A DNA stretch of 64,000 bases from DATJPD01 sp036394195 (GTDB taxonomy: Bacteria > Pseudomonadota > Alphaproteobacteria > CACIAM-22H2). The notes under the pieces were generated by a model. That model was given only the letters and a program-made list of their open reading frames with translations, was not told the origin of the DNA and ran no database searches. Below, in pieces: positions 38,109-47,010 of this stretch. The stretch is taken from assembly GCA_036394195.1 (NCBI GenBank), contig DASWFO010000062.1:24767-88766 (forward strand). The letters are read 5' to 3'. Positions within the stretch are counted from its first letter, which is position 1; each line of letters begins with the position of its first letter. The position numbers were made by a program, and so were the translations under genes.

Positions 38109-40481
38109 TCACCCCAGGCAGAGGCTGGCGGCGGCATTCAGGATCGCCTCCGCATCGAGGCCATAGACCCGATAAAGGTCGGGGATATCGCCCGACTGCC
38201 CGAAATGGTCGACGCCGAGGCTCCGGATGCGATGGCCGCGCACGGACCCCAGCCAGGACAACGTCGCCGGATGGCCGTCGATCACGGTCACCAGCCCCGC
38301 ACCGGGCTGCAGCTTGGCCAGCAGGCGGTCGATCTGCGAGGCCGGCCCGGCGGCCCGCCAATCGGCGTGCAGCCGATCGGGTGACGTGACCGCGAGGAGG
38401 CCCGCCCCGGGCACGTCCTCCAGGATCTGGCGGTGGGCGTCGGCGGCTTCAGGCGCCACGGGCCCGGCATAGACCACTGCGAGATCCGCCTCCGGCGAGG
38501 GCGGCCGCACCCAATAGCCGCCAGCCACCACGTCCGCCTTGAGCGCCGGGTCGAGAGGCCGCGACGGCTGGACGAGCGGCCGCGTGGACAGGCGGAGATA
38601 GACCGAGCCGCCGTCCTGCTCCTGCATGTGCCGGAAGCCCCATTCCATGATCGCCGCCAGTTCGTCGACATAGGCGGGCTCGAAATAGGCGAGGCCCGGC
38701 TGCCCCATGCCGATCAGCGGCGTCGCGATCGACTGATGCGCGCCCCCTTCGGGCGCCAAGGTGAGGCCGGCCGGCGTCGCGGCGATCATGAACCGCGCGT
38801 CCTGGTAGCAGGCATAGTTCAGCGCATCGAGGCCGCGCTGGATGAACGGGTCGTAGAGCGTGCCCACCGGCAGCAGCCGCGCGCCGAACAGCGGGCCGGC
38901 CAGGCCGGCCGCGGCCAGCATCAGGAAAAAGTTGTGCTCGGCGATGCCGAGCTCGATGTGCTGGCCCTTGGGACTCATCGCCCAGGTCTGGGCGGAGACG
39001 ACCTTCTCCGCCTTGAACACGTCCGACTTGTCACGGCGGTCGAACAACCCGCGCCGGTTCACCCAGCCGCCGAGATTGGTCGACACCGTCACGTCCGGCG
39101 ACGTCGTCACGATGCGCGCGGCAAGCTCGCTGGTCCCGCCGGCGAGGTCGAACAAGATCCGGCCGAAGCCTTCCTGTGTCGACACGGTCTTGCCGGCGTC
39201 GATCTTCGGCACCGGAAAATCGGCCGGGACCGCTACCGGTGCCGCTTCGTAGCGCCGGGGAAATTTCTGCGCGAACGGCACGGCGGCGAGAAATTTCTCG
39301 ATTTCGGTCTGGGGGATGTCCAGACCGGCGAACCTGTCCCACTCCTGACCCGCCGGCACGCCGAGGCTGTCGCGGAACGTCGCCATCTGCTCGCCGCTCA
39401 TCAGGCCGGCATGGTTGTCCTTGTGCCCGGCAAACGGCAGGCCGAAGCCCTTGATCGTGTAGGCGATGAAGCAGGTCGGCTGATCGCTGCCGGCGGCGGC
39501 ATCGAAGGCCTCGGTCAGGCTTTCGAGGTCGTGACCGGCGAGATTGGTCATCAGCCGGTGCAGCGCGTCATCGTCGTTGTACTGGGCCAGCAGCTCGCGC
39601 ACGCCGGCGACGTCGCCGATATCGGCGAGGATGTGCTCGCGCCACGCCGCCCCGGCCTTGTAGGTGAGCGCCGAATAGAGGGTATTCGGGCAATCGTCGA
39701 TCCAGCGCCGGAGCGCCTCGCCGCCGGGACGGGCGAACGCGGCCTGCAGCAGCTTGCCGTATTTCAGCGTGACGACGCGCCAGCCCGTGCCTTCGAACGC
39801 GCGCTCGATCGCCTGGAAAAGCTGATCGGAAACGACGCTGTCGAGACTCTGGCGGTTGTAGTCGATGATCCACCACAGGTTCCGGACATCGTGCTTCCAG
39901 CCCTCGAGCATCGCCTCGAAGACGTTGCCCTCGTCGAACTCGGCATCGCCGACGATCGCCACCATCCGGCCGGCCTTGGCATCGGCCGGGGCCAGATTCT
40001 TCAGGTGCACATAGTCCTGCACGATCGAGCCGAAGAGCGTCTCGGCGACGCCCAGGCCGACCGAGCCGGTGGAGAAATCCACGTCGTCGATATCCTTGGT
40101 CCGCGATGGATAGGACTGGGCGCCACCCAACGCACGGAAGCCTTCAAGCTTCTCCAGGCTCTGGCGCCCGAGCAGGTATTGGATCGCATGGAAGACCGGG
40201 CTCGCGTGCGGCTTCACCGCGACGCGGTCCTCCGCCCGCAAGGTGTGGAAATACAGCGCCGTCATCAAGGTCACCGCCGACGCGCTGGACGCCTGATGCC
40301 CGCCGACCTTCAGCCCGTCGCGCTTCGGCCGGATCTGGTTGGCGTGATGGATCATCCAACTCGACAGCCACAGGACCTTGCGTTCGAGGGCGTGCAGGAT
40401 CGCGATCCGGCGCGGATCGGGACGGCCGGGTGCGGCGGCACCGCGCGGCAGCGGGACGATTTGGGCGGTGGTCTGGCTCAT
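38109..40481 (-). CDS. Transketolase / homodimeric pyruvate-dehydrogenase-E1-like enzyme
   Basis: A 790-residue thiamine-diphosphate enzyme. The TPP-binding segment starts GDAEFDEGNVFEAMLEG and continues to YNRQSLD; KPHASPVFHAIQYLLG and ELGIAEHNFFLMLAAAGL are typical of the E1/transketolase superfamily. It resembles MdeB, an E1-like protein linked to methionine catabolism, and is divergent from an Lrp-family gene, as mdeB is linked to mdeR. No methionine gamma-lyase gene lies nearby. The substrate (pyruvate, 2-ketobutyrate or a sugar phosphate) is not determinable from sequence. Confidence 0.8.
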   Translation of the reverse strand: MSQTTAQIVPLPRGAAAPGRPDPRRIAILHALERKVLWLSSWMIHHANQIRPKRDGLKVGGHQASSASAVTLMTALYFHTLRAEDRVAVKPHASPVFHAIQYLLGRQSLEKLEGFRALGGAQSYPSRTKDIDDVDFSTGSVGLGVAETLFGSIVQDYVHLKNLAPADAKAGRMVAIVGDAEFDEGNVFEAMLEGWKHDVRNLWWIIDYNRQSLDSVVSDQLFQAIERAFEGTGWRVVTLKYGKLLQAAFARPGGEALRRWIDDCPNTLYSALTYKAGAAWREHILADIGDVAGVRELLAQYNDDDALHRLMTNLAGHDLESLTEAFDAAAGSDQPTCFIAYTIKGFGLPFAGHKDNHAGLMSGEQMATFRDSLGVPAGQEWDRFAGLDIPQTEIEKFLAAVPFAQKFPRRYEAAPVAVPADFPVPKIDAGKTVSTQEGFGRILFDLAGGTSELAARIVTTSPDVTVSTNLGGWVNRRGLFDRRDKSDVFKAEKVVSAQTWAMSPKGQHIELGIAEHNFFLMLAAAGLAGPLFGARLLPVGTLYDPFIQRGLDALNYACYQDARFMIAATPAGLTLAPEGGAHQSIATPLIGMGQPGLAYFEPAYVDELAAIMEWGFRHMQEQDGGSVYLRLSTRPLVQPSRPLDPALKADVVAGGYWVRPPSPEADLAVVYAGPVAPEAADAHRQILEDVPGAGLLAVTSPDRLHADWRAAGPASQIDRLLAKLQPGAGLVTVIDGHPATLSWLGSVRGHRIRSLGVDHFGQSGDIPDLYRVYGLDAEAILNAAASLCLG

Positions 40482-40571
40482 CGCAGCATCATATCGCTAA
40501 AAACCGGGCAAAATATTGCGATCCGTGCTATAAGGTCCTGCTATACGGCACACTTCTTCTAAGAATCCGCT
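40482..40571. promoter_or_regulatory. Divergent promoter region, possible Lrp sites
   Basis: A 90-bp AT-rich gap between the two divergent genes. GTGCTATA and CTGCTATA form a direct repeat (about 40525-40556), and TATGAT lies just before the transketolase start. Lrp proteins usually bind such gaps; no consensus can be fixed here. Confidence 0.35.
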
Positions 40572-41084
40572 TTGGACGAAATGGACGTTTCGCCGCCCCT
40601 CGACGCGATCGACCGCCGCATCCTGCGCAGCCTGCAGGAGAACGCCCGGCTGTCGAACGCCGAACTCGCCCAGAAGGTCGGCCTGTCGACCTCGCCGGTC
40701 TGGCGGCGCGTCAAGGCGCTCGAGGAGGCGGGCGTGATCACCGGCTATCAGGCGCTGGTCGATCCCGCATCGGTCGGCCTGGCGGTCAACGTCTTCGTCC
40801 ACGTCTCGCTCGAAAAGCAGGTCGAAGCGGCGCTGGAAGCCTTCGAAGCCGCGATCCGGCGCCGGCCGGAAGTACTGGAGTGTTACCTGATGACCGGCGA
40901 ATCCGACTACCTGCTGCGCGTGGTGGTGCCCAACCTCGGCGCCTATGAGCGCTTCGTGATGGATCACCTGACGCGCATCCGCGGCATCGCCAGCATCAAG
41001 TCGAGCTTCGCGCTGCGCCCGGTCAAGCATGGGACGGAACTCCCCCTGCCCGACCCCGAGCCGGCCACCGGGCGACGGCGCTAG
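40572..41084 (+). CDS. Lrp/AsnC-family transcriptional regulator
   Basis: A 170-residue regulator with an N-terminal helix-turn-helix (LDAIDRRILRSLQENARLSN to VWRRVKALEEAGVI) and a C-terminal RAM ligand-binding domain (VLECYLMTGESDYLLRVVV). It probably senses an amino acid and controls the divergent transketolase-like gene. The ATG at 40572 fits; the second Met at residue 4 is possible. Confidence 0.87.
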   Translation: MDEMDVSPPLDAIDRRILRSLQENARLSNAELAQKVGLSTSPVWRRVKALEEAGVITGYQALVDPASVGLAVNVFVHVSLEKQVEAALEAFEAAIRRRPEVLECYLMTGESDYLLRVVVPNLGAYERFVMDHLTRIRGIASIKSSFALRPVKHGTELPLPDPEPATGRRR

Positions 41085-41192
41085 CCGTCTGGCAGGATTG
41101 GCGCTCAGGATGTCCGCGGTGTAGGCTGCTGCCACACGTCAGCACGACGACGAGCCCGACCTCTCAGGCCCGACCCTCTCAGGGAGGAGCCG

Positions 41193-41576
41193 TTGGACTG
41201 CGTTCAAATCGGACCCGCGACCTCGCAGATCTCGCTGTGCCCGGGGCGCTCGGCGGCGTCGCCGGTCCACGTGTCGATCGCCGCCGGGCCCTTCCACGGC
41301 AGCTTCGGAGCCGAGGTCGACATCCGGATCTTCCGCAACGCGCTCGAGCGCATGTATGAGACGCTCGACGGCACCGCCGGCCTGCGCTCGGCCGACGGAT
41401 CGCTCGACGTCGAACTGATCGGCAACGGCACGGGGCGGATCCGCATGAAGGCGCTGGCGCGGCCGATGAAGTCCGGCGAGCTCAGGTTCACCGCCGACAT
41501 CGACCAATCGGCGCTGCCGCTCATCCTCAGCGCCATCGACCGGCTGTTCCTGTCCTCGCCGAACGAGCCGGATTGA
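41193..41576 (+). CDS. Small hypothetical protein, possibly WapI-like
   Basis: A 127-residue protein from TTG 41193, chosen because AGGGAGGAG lies just upstream. The alternation FHGSFGAEVDIRIFRNALER, then LDGTAGLRSADGSLDVELIG and GELRFTADIDQSALPLIL resembles the WapI-type immunity fold, in which the last block is usually TDQTYL-like. The match is by pattern only, and no toxin gene is adjacent, so function is uncertain. Confidence 0.55.
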   Translation: MDCVQIGPATSQISLCPGRSAASPVHVSIAAGPFHGSFGAEVDIRIFRNALERMYETLDGTAGLRSADGSLDVELIGNGTGRIRMKALARPMKSGELRFTADIDQSALPLILSAIDRLFLSSPNEPD

Positions 41577-41591
41577 TCCCCGCACATTCCT

Positions 41592-41706
41592 CGTCATCGC
41601 GAGGAGCCCCAAATTTCCTGCAGGGGGCGAAGCCCCCTGCAACCCCGGGCGACGAAGCGATCCAGAGTCCGGACGCCTGGATTGCTTCGCTTCGCTCGCA
41701 GTGACA
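41592..41706. repeat. Composite inverted repeat with inner palindrome
   Basis: The outer arms are CGTCATCGCGAGG... and ...CTTCGCTCGCAGTGAC. The left arm carries the inner unit (AGGGGGCGAAGCCCCCTGCA then ACCCCGGGCGA, about 41619-41652). The right arm lacks it. The element at 52702-52813 has the same structure in the opposite orientation. Confidence 0.7.
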
Positions 41707-41749
41707 ACCAGGACTGGATCGCCGCTTACGCGGGGATGACCCTAAAGGG

Positions 41750-43201
41750 TCACTTGAGCAGCTTGGCGGCGGCGGATGAGGTGACGATGCGGCCTTCGCC
41801 TTCGTAGGCTTCGTGGTTCGCCTCGACATCGTCGAGGCGATACTCATAGTTCACCATGAGGCCGGCCGATTGCTGCAAGCCCTTCTTGGACGTGTCGGCC
41901 AGCCAGTTCAGCCGCTCGACGCGCGCGCCGTTGCTCAGGTGGAAATTGGCGACCGGATCGAGCGCCTTGCCGTCCTCGCGCTTGGCCTGGACGAGGTAGC
42001 GTGCGGCCAGGCGGAGCAGCGGTACCTCGAGGGCCGCGGTCAGTGTCGAGTCCTTGAGCCACGCATTGTCCGCCAGGACCTGCTTCATGACGCCCTTGCT
42101 GACATTGTTGTCGCCGAGCGCCGTCGCGAGCGCCTTGCGGTCGCTTTTATCAAGCACGCCGGGCACGCCCTCGGCGAATTGCTGGTCGAGCCAGGCGCGG
42201 AAGCCGGGGATCGGCGACAGCGTCGCAAAGGTCTTCAGCCGCGGGAATTCGGTGGCGAGCTGGTCGGCGACGCGCTTGATGAGAAACCCGCCGAAGCTGA
42301 CGCCGGCGAGGCCCTTCTGGGCGTTCGAGATCGAGTAGAAGATTGCCGTGTCGGCGTTGCGCGGATCGCCGACCGGCGCCTTCTCGTCCAGGAGGGCCTG
42401 GATGTTCCCGGCCATTCCGGTGACCAGCGCCACCTCGACGAAGATCAGCGGCTCGCTGGGCATGCGCGGATGGAAAAACGCGAAGCACCGGCGGTCGGAA
42501 TCGAGGCGGTTCTTGAGGTCGACCCAGCTCCGCACCTGATGGACGGCTTCGTAGACGCTGAGCTTCTCCAGGAGGGCGGCGGGCGAATCCCAGGTGATTC
42601 GCTTGAGCTCGAGGAAGCCGACATCGAACCAGCCGATGAGCAGGGCCTTGAGATCGGCCTCGAGGCCGGCGAGCCGCCGGTCCTCGCGGGCCAGGCGCAT
42701 GATCTCCGCCCGCATGTCGACGAGGAACTTCACGCCGTCGGGAAGCTCGTTGAACTGAGTCAACAGGCGCACCCGCGGCGCCTGCAGGGCGGCGCGGAGC
42801 TCGCGCTCGGCCTTGGCGCGGGCGCGGTCGTCCTTGGCCGCGAGCAGCGCCGCCGCCGCCGCCTGCACGGCTCCGTGGTCGACGTCGAATTCCTCGGCGA
42901 TGAGCTTCAGGAACCGCTTTCGCCCCTCGGCGTTGAGGCCGAGGTAAAGCCGGCCCAGGGCCGCCGCCCGCGCCCGCGCCGACACCTCGCCGCCCCGGGC
43001 TTCGAGGCAGTCGTTGATTTGCCGGCGAAGCTCATCGAGATCGCTGTCGGGAAGTGCCGGGGCGACGCTGCCGGCGGCGCCGATGGCGCCGCGGGCGGTG
43101 GTCGAGATATCGCGCCACGCGTCGCGCAGATTGCGCAGCGTGCGGTCGATGAGGCTCGTCGCCACCTTGCGCGTCTCGGTTGGAAACTTGATGTCGGTCA
43201 T
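41750..43201 (-). CDS. Malonyl-CoA decarboxylase
   Basis: Converts malonyl-CoA to acetyl-CoA and CO2. 483 residues. The helical N-terminal domain is followed by the catalytic acyltransferase-like domain with RRCFAFFHPRMPSEPLIFVE, FYSISNAQKGLAGVSFGGFL and FATLSPIPGF. The final His region is in NFHLSNGARVERLNW. No malonyl-CoA synthetase or transporter gene is adjacent, so it may regulate malonyl-CoA levels rather than serve malonate growth. Confidence 0.92.
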   Translation of the reverse strand: MTDIKFPTETRKVATSLIDRTLRNLRDAWRDISTTARGAIGAAGSVAPALPDSDLDELRRQINDCLEARGGEVSARARAAALGRLYLGLNAEGRKRFLKLIAEEFDVDHGAVQAAAAALLAAKDDRARAKAERELRAALQAPRVRLLTQFNELPDGVKFLVDMRAEIMRLAREDRRLAGLEADLKALLIGWFDVGFLELKRITWDSPAALLEKLSVYEAVHQVRSWVDLKNRLDSDRRCFAFFHPRMPSEPLIFVEVALVTGMAGNIQALLDEKAPVGDPRNADTAIFYSISNAQKGLAGVSFGGFLIKRVADQLATEFPRLKTFATLSPIPGFRAWLDQQFAEGVPGVLDKSDRKALATALGDNNVSKGVMKQVLADNAWLKDSTLTAALEVPLLRLAARYLVQAKREDGKALDPVANFHLSNGARVERLNWLADTSKKGLQQSAGLMVNYEYRLDDVEANHEAYEGEGRIVTSSAAAKLLK

Positions 43202-43255
43202 GGCCGATTTTCGCCTGCCGATCGTGACCGTGTAAAGACAGGCTGTGCCTGCGAA

Positions 43256-44770
43256 TTACGCAAGGCGCGCCTTCAATCCACGCAGGGCTTTAGGCAGCGA
43301 TTCTATGATGTCGCTTGCGATCAGGCCCGGGCCGAACGAGGCCGCCGCCGCACCATGGAGCCAGGCCGCCGCGCAGGCCGAATCGAACGCCCTCATCCGC
43401 TGCGCGATGAGGGCCAGGATCATGCCGGCCAGCACGTCGCCGGTACCGCCGGTGGCGAGGTCGGGCGGCGCGTTGGAATTGATCACCGTCCGCCCATCCG
43501 GCGCCGCCACGACCGTGTCGAACCCCTTGAGCAGCACCGTGGCGCCGCTCCGCTCGGCGGCGGCCCGCGCCCGGCCGAGCTTGTCGCCGGCATGGGCCTT
43601 CGCGAGATCGGGAAACAGGCGCGCGAACTCTCCGTCGTGCGGCGTCAGCACGACCTGGCGGTCGCCGCCGCGCCGGATGGCGCGGCAGAGATGCTCGGCG
43701 TCATCGGCGAACGCGGTCAGCGCATCGGCGTCGAGCCCGCAGTCCTTGCCGGCACTGAGGGCCGCCAGCACCCGCATGCGCGTCGCCATGTCGGCCCCAT
43801 TGCCCGGGCCGAGCAGCACCGCGTTCTTTCGCGGGTCTTCGAGCAGCCGGGCGAATGCAGGCGCGTCGTCGCAGGGGGCCATGATCAGCGTGTCGCTGGC
43901 GACGGCATAGATCGGGATCGCGGCCGACGGTGCGGCGACGCTCACCAGTCCGGCGCCGGCGCGCGCGGCCGCCCGCGCCGCCAACCGCCCCGCCCCGGTC
44001 ATGACGCCGCCGCCGACCACGACCGCGTGCCCGCGGCTGTATTTGTGGCCGTCGGGTCGCGGCCAGGGAAACCGGTCCAGCCACAGCGCCGGGTCGTTCT
44101 CGTGGCAGCGCGGCGCGATGACGTCGAGAACCGCCGCCGGAATCCCGATATCCGCCACCACCAGATCACCGCACAGGAGGCGGCCCGGAAGGAGCACGTG
44201 CCCGGGCTTTTTGCGGAAGAAGGTGACCGTCACCGCCGAGCGCGGGGCGGCGTCCGGCTCGCCCACCACCTGTCCGGTGTCGCCGGACACCCCTGACGGC
44301 ACGTCGACCGCGACGCAAGGCAGGCGCCGCGCGTTGATCTCGCGGACGACGTCGCGGGCGGCACCGTCGAGCGGCCGGCTCAGCCCGGCGCCGAACAGCG
44401 CGTCGACGACGACCGATGCGCCGTCGAGGGCCGCCGGCGTCAACGGCTCCACGGCACCGGTCCATGACTTGGCGTGAAACGCCGCATCGCCTTTCAAGCG
44501 CTCGCGGGCGCCGAAGAGGGCCAGCCGCACCGTCCACCCCGCCTCCCGCAGCAGGCGCGCCGCCACGAAGCCATCGCCGCCGTTGTTGCCCGGTCCGCAG
44601 AGGACGCTGACCGGACCAGGCGGGAAGCGCCGCCGCACCGTGTCGGCGACGGCAGCGCCGGCCGCGGCCATCAGCGCAACGCCGGGTGTTCCGGCCTCGA
44701 CCGCGAGGCGGTCGGCGCGGCTCATCTCGGCGACCGTCAGAAGGGCGAACGCGTGCGGACCGGTGGTCAT
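43256..44770 (-). CDS. nnr: Bifunctional NAD(P)H-hydrate epimerase/dehydratase
   Basis: Repairs damaged NAD(P)H: the N-terminal half epimerises NAD(P)HX and the C-terminal half dehydrates the S form using ADP. 504 residues. The epimerase segment is LCGPGNNGGDGFVAARLL, and the dehydratase has LTPHDGEFARLF and ATGGTGDVLAGMI. The ATG at 44770 gives MTTGPHAFALLTVAEM. It is divergent from the DUF1194 gene. Confidence 0.94.
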   Translation of the reverse strand: MTTGPHAFALLTVAEMSRADRLAVEAGTPGVALMAAAGAAVADTVRRRFPPGPVSVLCGPGNNGGDGFVAARLLREAGWTVRLALFGARERLKGDAAFHAKSWTGAVEPLTPAALDGASVVVDALFGAGLSRPLDGAARDVVREINARRLPCVAVDVPSGVSGDTGQVVGEPDAAPRSAVTVTFFRKKPGHVLLPGRLLCGDLVVADIGIPAAVLDVIAPRCHENDPALWLDRFPWPRPDGHKYSRGHAVVVGGGVMTGAGRLAARAAARAGAGLVSVAAPSAAIPIYAVASDTLIMAPCDDAPAFARLLEDPRKNAVLLGPGNGADMATRMRVLAALSAGKDCGLDADALTAFADDAEHLCRAIRRGGDRQVVLTPHDGEFARLFPDLAKAHAGDKLGRARAAAERSGATVLLKGFDTVVAAPDGRTVINSNAPPDLATGGTGDVLAGMILALIAQRMRAFDSACAAAWLHGAAAASFGPGLIASDIIESLPKALRGLKARLA

Positions 44771-44828
44771 GCGAATCTCATAATCCTGCTGCCTTGAAAT
44801 CACCATACGCAAGCCCGATGGTCATGCC

Positions 44829-45533
44829 ATGCGGCTCGCCTCCCTCCTGTGCGTCCTCGGGCTCGCGGCCGCCCTCGCCGGGCCCACCGCACGCGCGGAC
44901 GAGCCCGTCGATCTGCAGCTGGTCCTCGCCGTCGATTCGTCGTCGAGCGTGTCGATGGACGAATATTATCTGCAGCTGCAAGGGTACGCCGCCGCGTTCC
45001 GCCATCCCGAGCTCTTGAAGGCGATCCGGTCGGGCAGCCACCAGGCGATCGCGGTCATGCTCTTCGAATGGTCCAGCGAACGCCAGCAGACGGTCAACTT
45101 CGAATGGCGCCGGCTCGCCGACGACGCAAGCCTTGAGAAACTCGCATCCGAGCTCGAGAACGCGCCGCGGCTGGTCATCGGCGGCGAGACCGCCATCGGC
45201 GAGGCGATCGAGTTCGGGATGCGGCAGTTCGCCGACTGCGCGTTCGACGGTACACGCCGAGTCATCGACATTTCAGGCGACGGCTCCAGCAACCGCGGAC
45301 GGCGCGTCACCATGGCCCGCGACGACGCGGTCCTTCAGGGAATCACCATCAACGGGCTTGCGGTCCTCCATGAAGAGCCGCAGCTGGACGCCTATTATCA
45401 GCGCTATGTGGTCGGCGGCGTCGGCGCCTTCGTGATCTCGGCCCACGACTACACCGACTTTGCCGATGCGATCCTGAAGAAGCTCCTGCACGAGGTCCAG
45501 ACGGTGGCGGAGCTGCCGGGCCGGCCGTCTTAA
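44829..45533 (+). CDS. DUF1194 (von Willebrand A-like) secreted protein
   Basis: A 234-residue protein with a signal peptide (LCVLGLAAALAGPTARA). The mature part is a VWA-like fold with the metal-binding motif VDSSSSVS (DxSxS), followed by VIDISGDGSSNRG. This matches DUF1194, a family of unknown function in alphaproteobacteria. It probably acts in the periplasm in protein-protein contact. Confidence 0.85.
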   Translation: MRLASLLCVLGLAAALAGPTARADEPVDLQLVLAVDSSSSVSMDEYYLQLQGYAAAFRHPELLKAIRSGSHQAIAVMLFEWSSERQQTVNFEWRRLADDASLEKLASELENAPRLVIGGETAIGEAIEFGMRQFADCAFDGTRRVIDISGDGSSNRGRRVTMARDDAVLQGITINGLAVLHEEPQLDAYYQRYVVGGVGAFVISAHDYTDFADAILKKLLHEVQTVAELPGRPS

Positions 45534-45617
45534 CGCCTCGCCTAACGATCTTTCGGTCGATCGGGAACAAAACGGGGCCGGAGTTTTTGCCGGAACGAAG
45601 ACTCTGTGGTTATATGA

Positions 45618-46994
45618 ATGATGACCGAAAGCGAGTTTCCGACCGAATTCGCCTCGGGCTGGAAGGACATGACCCAGCCGGAGCTCGACGAGTCGATGCG
45701 GCTTCACCACATGTTCAAGCTCGGCCAGCTGGGCGGGAAGCGCGCCAATCTCAGCTTTCGCAACCTCTCCTATCGCGACCTGTCGAACCACGATCTGTCG
45801 GACGCCGATTTCAGCGGCTGCCGCGCGCAGCACGCCAACTTCCGCGGCACGAACCTGTCGGCCGCCAATCTGTTCGCGGCCGATCTCCGGGCCAGCGACC
45901 TGACCAACGCGATCCTCACCCGGGCGGATCTGCGCGGCGCCTGCGTGCGGGGGGCCGTGCTGACGAACGCCGAGATGCACGAGGTCGATCTGCGCGCCGG
46001 CGTACTGCTCAAGTCCGACCGCCGCGGCAACCTCGCGATGATGACCTTCGACATGAACGTCGCCGATCTCGGCAACGCGGTCATCCGGGGCGCCGACCTC
46101 ACGGGCGCCAAGCTGTCGAACGCGTTCATCATGCAGACCGACCTCACCGACGCGATCCTGCGCAACGCGAAGCTGCAGAAGGCCGACCTCAGCCAATCGA
46201 ACTTGACCGGCTCGGTGCTCGAAGGCGCCGATCTGTCCGAGGCGAACCTCACCGGCGCCATCTTCCACGGCGCCATCCTCGCCCGCGCGATCATGCACGG
46301 GACGAAGCTCGAGGGCGCCGACCTGACGGGCGCCATGCTCGACGACCTCGACAAATCCCGCACCGATTTCAGCAAGGCGCGCCTGCCGCGCCATCTGGAC
46401 TCGCTCGGCGCCTCCCTGAAGGAGGTGCTGATCCAGCATACGCAATGGATCCACTCCTCGGGCAAGACCGGCCGGCGCGCCGAGCTCGCCCGGTTCGACC
46501 TCAGCCGGCAGAACCTCGAGGGCGCGAATCTCTCGGCGGCGAGCCTGGAGCTGACGGTACTGCGCGGCGCCGACCTGTCCAAGGCCAACCTGCTGATGGC
46601 GGACATGAGTTACGCCGACCTGCGCGAGGCCGATCTGAGCTATGCCGATCTGCGCGGCGCCAGCCTCCGGCGGGCGAACCTCACCGGCGCCAGGCTGGTG
46701 GGAACCCGGGTCGGGCCGGTCGACATCCTCGGCTCGTCGACCCACATCTGGTCGGCCAATCTCGAAAATGCCAAGCTCCTCAACACCAATCTCAACGGCG
46801 CCGAATTCCGCCGCGCCAAGATGCAGAGCGTGAACTTCACCGGGGCCACGATGACCGGCGCTGTTTTCAAGCACGCCAATCTGCAGGACGCGATCTTCAC
46901 CCGCGCCGACACGCGCGGGGCCGATTTCGAAAAGGCCGACACGCGCGGCACGGTCGACCTGCACGGTCCGGAACCGGACGACGACGCTCGCTGA
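45618..46994 (+). CDS. Large pentapeptide-repeat protein
   Basis: A 458-residue protein with two blocks of pentapeptide repeats (about residues 45-250 and 300-440), mostly ADLxx/ANLxx. Each block is preceded by a related cap: HHMFKLGQLGGKRANLSF near residue 30 and HTQWIHSSGKTGRRAELARF near 270. These are consistent with two beta-helix towers. No enzymatic domain is seen. ATGs at 45618 and 45621 are both possible. The antisense strand has a long frame, but it mirrors the repeats. Confidence 0.85.
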   Translation: MMTESEFPTEFASGWKDMTQPELDESMRLHHMFKLGQLGGKRANLSFRNLSYRDLSNHDLSDADFSGCRAQHANFRGTNLSAANLFAADLRASDLTNAILTRADLRGACVRGAVLTNAEMHEVDLRAGVLLKSDRRGNLAMMTFDMNVADLGNAVIRGADLTGAKLSNAFIMQTDLTDAILRNAKLQKADLSQSNLTGSVLEGADLSEANLTGAIFHGAILARAIMHGTKLEGADLTGAMLDDLDKSRTDFSKARLPRHLDSLGASLKEVLIQHTQWIHSSGKTGRRAELARFDLSRQNLEGANLSAASLELTVLRGADLSKANLLMADMSYADLREADLSYADLRGASLRRANLTGARLVGTRVGPVDILGSSTHIWSANLENAKLLNTNLNGAEFRRAKMQSVNFTGATMTGAVFKHANLQDAIFTRADTRGADFEKADTRGTVDLHGPEPDDDAR

Positions 46995-47010
46995 CTGCCG
47001 AGAGATCGAT

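Noticed and set aside
38433..40562. Plus-strand ORF of 709 codons opposite the transketolase-like gene
   Set aside because: Antisense shadow; the minus strand has clear thiamine-diphosphate enzyme motifs.
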